Shown: positions 43,119 to 49,386 of the stretch, one piece after another
Position numbering within the stretch: position 1 is the stretch's first letter
How the letters are laid out: every line of letters starts with the position of its first letter
NCBI GenBank assembly: GCA_947448395.1
Contig: CANFNA010000003.1
Coordinates: 1-51,469, forward strand
Direction of reading: 5' to 3'
DNA length: 51,469 nt
Origin: Chthoniobacteraceae bacterium
GTDB lineage: Bacteria > Verrucomicrobiota > Verrucomicrobiia > Chthoniobacterales > Chthoniobacteraceae
Translations under genes and position numbers: made by a program
Notes under the pieces: generated by a model
Told to the model about the DNA's origin: nothing
Seen by the model: the letters and a program-made list of their open reading frames with translations, nothing else
Databases searched by the model: none

Positions 43119-44276
43119 ATGGCTAGAAAATCCAGACCGCACGACGAAGAACTACCCTTCGTCGCTTTAATGGACACGATGACCAACGTCGTCGGGGTGC
43201 TGATTATTGTACTTGTCCTGATTGGTCTGGGTCTTGCTAGGAGTGTGAAAAAAGTGCTGTCGGATTTGCCGATGGTCGACGCCGCGGAGCATGAAAAGCT
43301 CAAGGAAGAGATGCAGCAATTTAAGGATCTCCAAGATCCAGCAGAGATTCAGGAGAAGATCGCAAAGTTGCAGGCGGAACTTCAAAAAATTATGGAAGCG
43401 CTGAAAGCGCTCGATGCGCAGCAGCAAAAGAACCCGGTCGTTCTCGTCGACATCGAAAAACTGAAGAAACAGCTAGAAGCTGCTCAGAAGGAACGAAATG
43501 ACCGCAAAACAGCCGTCGATGGCCTTCTCGCGGAAATCGACAAACTCAAAATCAAGCTCGATACAACGCCTCCCTACGTCCCGCCGGCAGACATAGGCGT
43601 GAACCTACCAAACACGAAGCCCATGCCGGACAAGGCTGAAATTCACCGCTTCCTCATCTCGGAGAACCGCATCATGCATCTGGCGAATACGGATTTCCGC
43701 AAGAACGTAGAGCAGGAACTGCGGAGAGGACGGAAAGACTACACAGTCAAACAAGACGTTGTGAAGGATCCCACGGGCAAGCCGGTCATGAAGAAGGAAG
43801 CCAATGGCCAGACGATGGTTCAGAAGAAGACGGTCTTTGATTCCGCCAAGATGACGGCCTTTTTCAATGCGGCTAATGTCGGCAACCGCGATACGAAAGT
43901 GGAGGTCGTTCAGCAGCCAAACTCTCCTAATGTGCAGATGCGGATCGTCCCCAAACCAGGTGGAGGCGAGACTATTGAACAGATTAAAAGCGCAACTTCG
44001 CAGTTTCGCTCTGTCTTTAACGCGCTGAAGTCTGACAAGAAATCGGTGATCTGGTTTCACGTATGTCGCGATTCGATTCCTGCCTACCTAGCTATCCGCG
44101 ATATGGTTGATGCCGTCGGTGTGCCTGTGGGCTGGGATTTGGTGGATCGTCCAGTTTACTCAGAGAACTTTTCCCAAGATTTCATGGTTGAATTTACGCC
44201 ACCACCGGCGCCTCCGGTAGATCCAAATAAACCGCCTCCAATCAATATTGCGGCTCCGAAGTCGGCAGTGGATTGA
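43119..44276 (+). CDS. MotB/ExbD-like stator subunit B2
   Basis: A 385-residue inner-membrane protein paralogous to the preceding subunit. Its N-terminus MARKSRPHDEELPFVALMDT leads into one membrane helix (13-40), again with Asp at residue 19. A coiled coil covers about 55-148. The C-terminal domain (about 160-365) has FLISENRIMHLANTDF, an insertion-like stretch of charged strands, and SVIWFHVCRDSIPAYLAIRD with VGVPVGWDLVD. This last part parallels B1's LIFLLREDGMRAY and FGYPV, suggesting a shared domain. It ends in a Pro-rich tail (PPAPPVDPNKPPP). With two different B subunits, the complex could hold one copy of each. It is last in the operon, followed by two hairpins. No peptidoglycan-binding motif is visible. 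Confidence 0.82.
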   Translation: MARKSRPHDEELPFVALMDTMTNVVGVLIIVLVLIGLGLARSVKKVLSDLPMVDAAEHEKLKEEMQQFKDLQDPAEIQEKIAKLQAELQKIMEALKALDAQQQKNPVVLVDIEKLKKQLEAAQKERNDRKTAVDGLLAEIDKLKIKLDTTPPYVPPADIGVNLPNTKPMPDKAEIHRFLISENRIMHLANTDFRKNVEQELRRGRKDYTVKQDVVKDPTGKPVMKKEANGQTMVQKKTVFDSAKMTAFFNAANVGNRDTKVEVVQQPNSPNVQMRIVPKPGGGETIEQIKSATSQFRSVFNALKSDKKSVIWFHVCRDSIPAYLAIRDMVDAVGVPVGWDLVDRPVYSENFSQDFMVEFTPPPAPPVDPNKPPPINIAAPKSAVD

Positions 44277-44285
44277 GAAAGCTCG

Positions 44286-44323
44286 CTAACGACGTTTTCC
44301 GTTAGGAGTCAGGATCGACTGAC
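44286..44323 (+). terminator. Tandem hairpins after the stator-like operon
   Basis: Two short inverted repeats lie in a row 9 bp after the B2 stop. CTAACG and CGTTAG (44286-44291 and 44300-44305) are separated by an 8-base loop. GTCAG and CTGAC (44308-44312 and 44319-44323) are separated by GATCGA. No T-run follows, so this is not a standard intrinsic terminator, but the position after the last operon gene suggests transcript-end or stability function. Confidence 0.35.
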
Positions 44324-44349
44324 CAAGGAAAAGTTTCTAAAGTGACGGG

Positions 44350-45606
44350 GTGTTTTCGCCTACTCTTTGTCTTCTGTCTTTTTTTCTCATTGCTGTAACC
44401 AGCTCGAGTCTCTCGGCACAGCAGGTCGGTCCTTGGAATTTAGAGGCTCTCAAATCGCATGTTCCTCCGATGCACTGGGTGAGGCAGGATCAGCAGGTCT
44501 GGTCGCTAACGTACGAAGGCGAACGGTTTCAGGAGAAGCCAACCGAGGTGTTTGCCTTTTATGCATCTCCTCTCACCCTTGGAGAAGCCAAGCCCGGATT
44601 AAAGTTCCCAGGGGTTGTTCTGATTCATGGCGGCGGAGGCACCGCTTTTGCCGAATGGGTGTACCTTTGGGCCAAACGAGGGTATGCGGCTATCGCCATG
44701 GATTTGAGCGGTTCTCGCCCGCCAGATCCGGAATGGGATCCGAGTGGAGCCGCGAAGGGCAATGCCCATGATCCGAAGTCTCGCGTGCGCTTACCCAACG
44801 GCGGTCCTAACCATGGGCACGCGGAAAAATTCGATAGTATTAGCGGAGCGCCGGATACCCACTGGCCCTTTCATGCCGTTGCGAACGTGATGCGCGCACA
44901 CTCTCTCCTGCGCAGTTTCGCAGAAGTGGATGCAGCGCACACCGCTGTCACGGGAATTAGCTGGGGCGGCTATACCACTTGCTTAGTCGCATCCCTGGAC
45001 GATCGTTTCAAAGCCGCCGTGCCGGTCTATGGCTGTGGCTTTCTGCATGAGGGTGAATCCGTTCAAAAGCCCAGTATCGATAAGCTCGGCGATCGTGGGA
45101 GTGATTGGGTGCGCGAGTATGATCCAAGCAGCTTTTTGGGGAGATGCCGGGTGCCTATTCTATTCGTAAACGGGACCAATGATGTTCACTACGTACTCGA
45201 TAGCTATGCCAAGAGCTACGCACTCGTTCCGGGTGAAAAAAAGATGCGACTCCAAGTCCAGATGCCGCACGGCCATCAGGCAGGCTGGGCACCAAAGGAA
45301 ATTGGGATGTTCGTTGACTCAAAGTGTCTAAACGCGACGCCACTACCCACTTTGGGAAAACCTCGCGTCGATGCAAATGAAGTCCATGTTTCATACAACT
45401 CAGCCATACCTCTGAAAGGATGCTCTTTGCATTTCACAGCCGATGCGGGGCTTCGTTCAAAGCGCCAATGGACTACGGTCTCCGCAACTATGGAGAAAAA
45501 CGAAATTCGCGCGCCGCTTCCTCCGGCAACTGCAAACACGTGGTTTGTATCCGTCACCGACGAGAGGGGTGCAATGGTCAGTAGCGAGCCTGTTTTGAAA
45601 CCGTAA
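44350..45606 (+). CDS. Secreted alpha/beta hydrolase (acetyl-xylan-esterase/dienelactone-hydrolase-like)
   Basis: A 418-residue exported hydrolase. It starts at GTG with a signal peptide (SPTLCLLSFFLIAVTSSSLSA-Q). The oxyanion region is VVLIHGGGGTAFAEW. The nucleophile is Ser204 in GISWGG. A likely acid is Asp278 in NGTNDVHY, and His307 or His309 in MPHGHQAGW completes the triad. A C-terminal beta-sandwich-like module (about 335-418: HVSYNSAIPLKGCSLHFTAD) follows the hydrolase domain. Substrates in related proteins include acetylated sugars and small esters, and here the substrate is unknown. It starts 73 bp after the stator-like operon and is convergent with the large cytochrome protein. A role with the stator complex is not implied. 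Confidence 0.85.
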   Translation: MFSPTLCLLSFFLIAVTSSSLSAQQVGPWNLEALKSHVPPMHWVRQDQQVWSLTYEGERFQEKPTEVFAFYASPLTLGEAKPGLKFPGVVLIHGGGGTAFAEWVYLWAKRGYAAIAMDLSGSRPPDPEWDPSGAAKGNAHDPKSRVRLPNGGPNHGHAEKFDSISGAPDTHWPFHAVANVMRAHSLLRSFAEVDAAHTAVTGISWGGYTTCLVASLDDRFKAAVPVYGCGFLHEGESVQKPSIDKLGDRGSDWVREYDPSSFLGRCRVPILFVNGTNDVHYVLDSYAKSYALVPGEKKMRLQVQMPHGHQAGWAPKEIGMFVDSKCLNATPLPTLGKPRVDANEVHVSYNSAIPLKGCSLHFTADAGLRSKRQWTTVSATMEKNEIRAPLPPATANTWFVSVTDERGAMVSSEPVLKP

Positions 45607-45634
45607 GCGTGGTCAGCCCTTGGTAAACTGGTGG

Positions 45635-48307
45635 TTACCGCGCGACTTTGAGTGACTTGATGAACAGGATGAGGGCCTCTAATTGGGGCTCTGTAAGCAT
45701 CCCAGCGTAGCTCGGCATTGCGTATTCGCCTTTCTCGTATCCGGCGACAGTCTTTGCATGGGGATCCAAAATGGACTCTCGCAAGTAAGCTTCATTTGCG
45801 ATGGTCATTCCGCGTTTCTGGTCTGCGTCGATGTACGAACGTTCGCTCCCAAATAGTCCAAGCCACTTAGGACCTACGTGGAAATAATCTCGGTCACTCG
45901 TTGAATGGCACGCGACGCATCCTAGTACCTGCGACAGCCGCCGACCCTCCTCAACAGTGACAGGCACTGACTCTGTTTTTGGAGCGGCACGCGGGGTGAG
46001 ATCGATAGAAATAGCATCGAAGCCCTCAGAAACTGGGTCGAATTTAGCGAGCTCATATGGTGTGGTGTATGCGTTCTGCTCAATCGGCACACCGCTCGCG
46101 CTTAAAAGTGTCCATCCCACGCGCAATTGCATGGAGGTGGCCATCCGAGGAACGCCTATAAATACGCTGCAATGATCTTTCGAGAGATAGGCGCTACTGG
46201 CCGGAAGCATCTCAATTCCTTTGGAGCCATCGTCCTTGTAGAGCGCCGAACCGTAGGTGTGTGAACGTTTGTAGCCCCACCTTGCAATCGAGTAACTCTC
46301 AGGACGAATCGATCTCTGATCGTCTAAGGCTTCTTCAAAGCGAAGCAGAATCCCATTCTCCATGGCCACGACTTCTCGCGGAAGCCCACTGGCCTTACCC
46401 GTGTAGCGAACCCTTCCAAAGCCTGCCAGCGTGTTGAGAGAATTGCCCCAACCAAGAACCTGAAAGCCCGCTAAATAAAGCTGTCCATCAGTCGGATTAA
46501 CCGAGCCATTGAGTGGTGGAAAATGAAAGGAGGTTGTGATGCCCACAACAGAGGCCTGTGGCTTTGTGCCACGCTGATTCCACTGGACCGAAAAAATCTC
46601 CGGCTTGTTGAAACCAATGTGCACCAATGAATCGTTCAAAGAGCCCATTTTTGCTCCAAACAACCACACCTGCGAAACACCAGATGCATTCACAGAATGC
46701 GGGATCCACAACAGGGGATCGGCAATCGGAGCGGGATAGGCCTCCTTGGGCCGCTTTTCGCTCAAGAAGCCGTAAAACTGATGGTCTTTCACGATATGCA
46801 GTGGGGTGGTGGGCACATACTGGCCTTCCTGATCGCTGGCCGTTACGAGGCCGGTCTTCAGGTTCACTCCAAGATTCGGTTGCCGGAAACCATAGCCCAA
46901 AACCTCGCTCGTTTTTCCATCCGCTGAGATCCGCAGGATGCTTCCGTTGTGTTTGCCGAGAGTCGTCGCTTCCTGCCCTCCTTTCGCGATCACGAACTCG
47001 CCGTTGGGTGCCAAACGGAGCGTGCATGGAAATTCCCGCATATCTGCTGTTTGCGCGAAGTTGTTGGAGAAAAGCTCGTGAACATCGGCTTCGCCGTCTC
47101 CGTTGGTGTCCAAAAGTTTCCAGATCCCGTTTCGATCGAAGACAAAGATTTCCTCTTCCCGAATGGCCAATGTCATCGGCTCATGCAAGCCAGACGCGAA
47201 GCGGCTCCAACGGATAGCGCCCTCTTTTGCGTTTAGCCCGCCGACCTTCCAAACGTCCCCGTCGATGGTGACAACAACACCAGTGCCGTCTTTCAAAAAT
47301 TGGATATCACTTAGACGTATCGCACGTCTCCATGGGTTATCGACTGGAAGGCCGATATCATCGACCACATAGGCTTGCGTATTCGCGGCGGGAGCAATTT
47401 TTGAGAACGCTTGTTGAGGCCAATGCTTAGTCGCTATCGACGGGGACTTTGGGAAAGGGTCGCAGGCTGGCGCGGCGTGTTCGTCACAAAAGGTAACAGC
47501 GAATGAACAGTTCTCCGAGTGAGGCGCGACTTTCACCACCCACAAAGTATCATGAGCCAACAGCTCCACCGAGGGCTTGGCGTTTCCAAAAGCCGTTACG
47601 GTTACCCCCGCCTCAATTTCCTGCGACGGTCCATTTTGCTTGGCGCCGAGAATCAGCAACAGCGTTTTCTGAGAGGGCCCCATTCTCACATGACGCTCAA
47701 TGATCTCTCCGCCTGAGGACCCAGAAACACGCCAGCGCTCTTGAATAAGAGTCTGTAGCGCCTCGTACTCCAGAACCACATGGGCACCCTCCATGCGGAG
47801 TGCTTTGAATCCCCCCAACCCTAACGGCAAGGGTCCCCTTCCAACTTCCCTCGGCGTTGGAGCAGGCTCACGTGGGTCTAACAGGGAAACCGTTCCGCCT
47901 TCTTGCCATCCAGCCAAAATGGCGTTCCCGAGCCATAGTTTTCCGTCCGGTTGTGGCGCCGGAAATTGACCGCCAGGGGTCTTGCGGCCGGGATCATGGT
48001 AGGAGCCTTGAGCGAGCGCCTTGTCGGTGACGCCCTTCCCTCGCCAGATCGCTGCGACCCTGAGAAGGTCGGTATCGAAACAGACCCAACACTGCTGACC
48101 GAGATTGAGAACCAACCCGCGCGGCGTGAGATTGTTTTCACCGACGCCCGCTCGCCGCGCATCAACAACCGACGAGAAAAACGGGAAGTCTGATTCCACC
48201 CAATCTCCCCACGGTTGGGCTGTGTAAGCGGGATTTTTAGTTGGGGGCGCACCGAAGAGAGGGTTCGCAAGGATTGCGGCGAGAAGGACGAACGTCGCGC
48301 TTTTCAT
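45635..48307 (-). CDS. Secreted DUF6797/propeller protein with C-terminal cytochrome c domain
   Basis: An 890-residue exported protein (signal MKSATFVLLAAILANPLFG-A). The N-terminal third has a DUF6797-like beta-rich domain (WGDWVESDFPFFSSVVDARR through NLTPRGLVLNLGQ). The middle resembles a beta-propeller of glucose/sorbosone-dehydrogenase type (IWKLLDTNGDGEADVHELFSN, LRLAPNGEFVIAKGG and SDQEGQYVPTTPLH). The C-terminal cytochrome c has Cys797, Cys800 and His801 in CVACH and Met864 in EYAMPSY as the distal ligand. Such proteins are numerous in Verrucomicrobia and are thought to oxidise sugars or related alcohols and pass electrons to a periplasmic acceptor. The substrate is unknown. It is convergent with the hydrolase gene and 74 bp from the metallo-beta-lactamase-fold gene. 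Confidence 0.87.
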   Translation of the reverse strand: MKSATFVLLAAILANPLFGAPPTKNPAYTAQPWGDWVESDFPFFSSVVDARRAGVGENNLTPRGLVLNLGQQCWVCFDTDLLRVAAIWRGKGVTDKALAQGSYHDPGRKTPGGQFPAPQPDGKLWLGNAILAGWQEGGTVSLLDPREPAPTPREVGRGPLPLGLGGFKALRMEGAHVVLEYEALQTLIQERWRVSGSSGGEIIERHVRMGPSQKTLLLILGAKQNGPSQEIEAGVTVTAFGNAKPSVELLAHDTLWVVKVAPHSENCSFAVTFCDEHAAPACDPFPKSPSIATKHWPQQAFSKIAPAANTQAYVVDDIGLPVDNPWRRAIRLSDIQFLKDGTGVVVTIDGDVWKVGGLNAKEGAIRWSRFASGLHEPMTLAIREEEIFVFDRNGIWKLLDTNGDGEADVHELFSNNFAQTADMREFPCTLRLAPNGEFVIAKGGQEATTLGKHNGSILRISADGKTSEVLGYGFRQPNLGVNLKTGLVTASDQEGQYVPTTPLHIVKDHQFYGFLSEKRPKEAYPAPIADPLLWIPHSVNASGVSQVWLFGAKMGSLNDSLVHIGFNKPEIFSVQWNQRGTKPQASVVGITTSFHFPPLNGSVNPTDGQLYLAGFQVLGWGNSLNTLAGFGRVRYTGKASGLPREVVAMENGILLRFEEALDDQRSIRPESYSIARWGYKRSHTYGSALYKDDGSKGIEMLPASSAYLSKDHCSVFIGVPRMATSMQLRVGWTLLSASGVPIEQNAYTTPYELAKFDPVSEGFDAISIDLTPRAAPKTESVPVTVEEGRRLSQVLGCVACHSTSDRDYFHVGPKWLGLFGSERSYIDADQKRGMTIANEAYLRESILDPHAKTVAGYEKGEYAMPSYAGMLTEPQLEALILFIKSLKVAR

Positions 48308-48381
48308 GAGAGGAGCATGTATGAAATCAAGAAGGGAGAAGACGATGGTCTATAGTGGTTCAATCGGGAACGATGCTAGGA

Positions 48382-49248
48382 TTAACGAGTCCCAGATCTT
48401 TGCCTTTCTAACTCCGCTAAAAAGGCCGTCTCACGTTCCGAGACGTAGGCTGCGTATCCTGCAGGGTCGATGAACGGATTTTTATTGGCGCTCGCTGGCG
48501 CAGCATATTTTCCTTCCATTCCATAGTAGCCGCCATGGGCCCCTAAGAAAAAATCGACGGGTAATGATTTGAGCGTTCTAAAAGTCCGGACGTAGTCTGT
48601 TGCGATATCCGGATAATCAGGATTGTTCACAAGAACATAGCCCGCGTTCACGTTTGGACTGCCGATAATCACTGCATTGAGGTGCGTGTCTCCTTGTTTC
48701 ACCTTCATGGTCCAAGTGGTGCAGCCTCGGGTGTGGCCGGGGGTAAGATGCGCGACTAGCACGGATCCTCCTAAAACAACCTCGTCGCCGTCATCCAAGC
48801 GGCGATCGACTCGAACCGGAGGGAACTGCATGTATGCAGGGCGACCAGCCCGTGCTTTGGCGAGCCCGCCCTTCTCAACCGAATCCGCATCTGCCTTCAT
48901 CACGCAATACTGGGCGCCTGTTTGCTCCAAGACTTCCGCACTCCCGGCACAATGATCAGAATGCGCGTGACTGATGAGAAGAATTCGAATGTCGGAGAAT
49001 TGGAATCCGAGTTCCTCAACACTCTTCTTAATGAGTGGAACCGACTCCTGCAGGCTGCTGTTGATAAGGATATGCCCCTCAGGGGTAGCGACGAGGTACG
49101 ACGCAAGATCACGTGAGCCGACATAGTACAAATTGCCGGCAATTCGATGCGCAGGGAACGGCTGCAGCCAAGCATCATTCGCTCTGGAAAGATGAAGAGG
49201 AAACAAAAATAGAACCGCGCTTACCGCAGAAAAAAAGGGCTGTTTCAT
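48382..49248 (-). CDS. Secreted metallo-beta-lactamase-fold hydrolase, subclass-B3-like
   Basis: A 288-residue exported zinc hydrolase. The ATG at 49248 opens a signal peptide (KQPFFSAVSAVLFLFPLHLSRA-N). An ATG at 49311 adds 21 unlike residues. The metal-binding motif HAHSDH is His94, His96, Asp98 and His99. His172 lies in GHTRGCTTW, and His238 in LGAHGGYYGM. This set, and the HAHSDHCAG and GHTxGCTxW patterns, are those of subclass B3 beta-lactamases. Whether it hydrolyses beta-lactams is not shown, since many environmental relatives have other substrates. It is transcribed in the same direction as the flanking cytochrome and esterase genes, with gaps of 74 and 138 bp. Confidence 0.88.
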   Translation of the reverse strand: MKQPFFSAVSAVLFLFPLHLSRANDAWLQPFPAHRIAGNLYYVGSRDLASYLVATPEGHILINSSLQESVPLIKKSVEELGFQFSDIRILLISHAHSDHCAGSAEVLEQTGAQYCVMKADADSVEKGGLAKARAGRPAYMQFPPVRVDRRLDDGDEVVLGGSVLVAHLTPGHTRGCTTWTMKVKQGDTHLNAVIIGSPNVNAGYVLVNNPDYPDIATDYVRTFRTLKSLPVDFFLGAHGGYYGMEGKYAAPASANKNPFIDPAGYAAYVSERETAFLAELERQRSGTR

Positions 49249-49386
49249 AGAAATGAGCGGGGAAGACATTGAGGATGTGCTTTTAAATACGCCGCTGCCA
49301 CAAGTCGGCACACCCAGAGGTTCAGGAAGTGTGAAAAAAGTGCGCGAAGACCGTCCACAAAAGCAGTTTTTGGGAGGACTACACTG

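Noticed and set aside
40318-44276. Zorya anti-phage system
   Set aside because: The A subunit resembles ZorA in having a long tail, but the B subunits lack an OmpA-like domain and no ZorC, ZorD or ZorE gene is adjacent.
46627-47217. A 196-codon plus-strand frame inside the cytochrome-propeller gene
   Set aside because: Composition is Arg/Ser-rich, as in shadow frames, and the minus-strand protein has clear domains.
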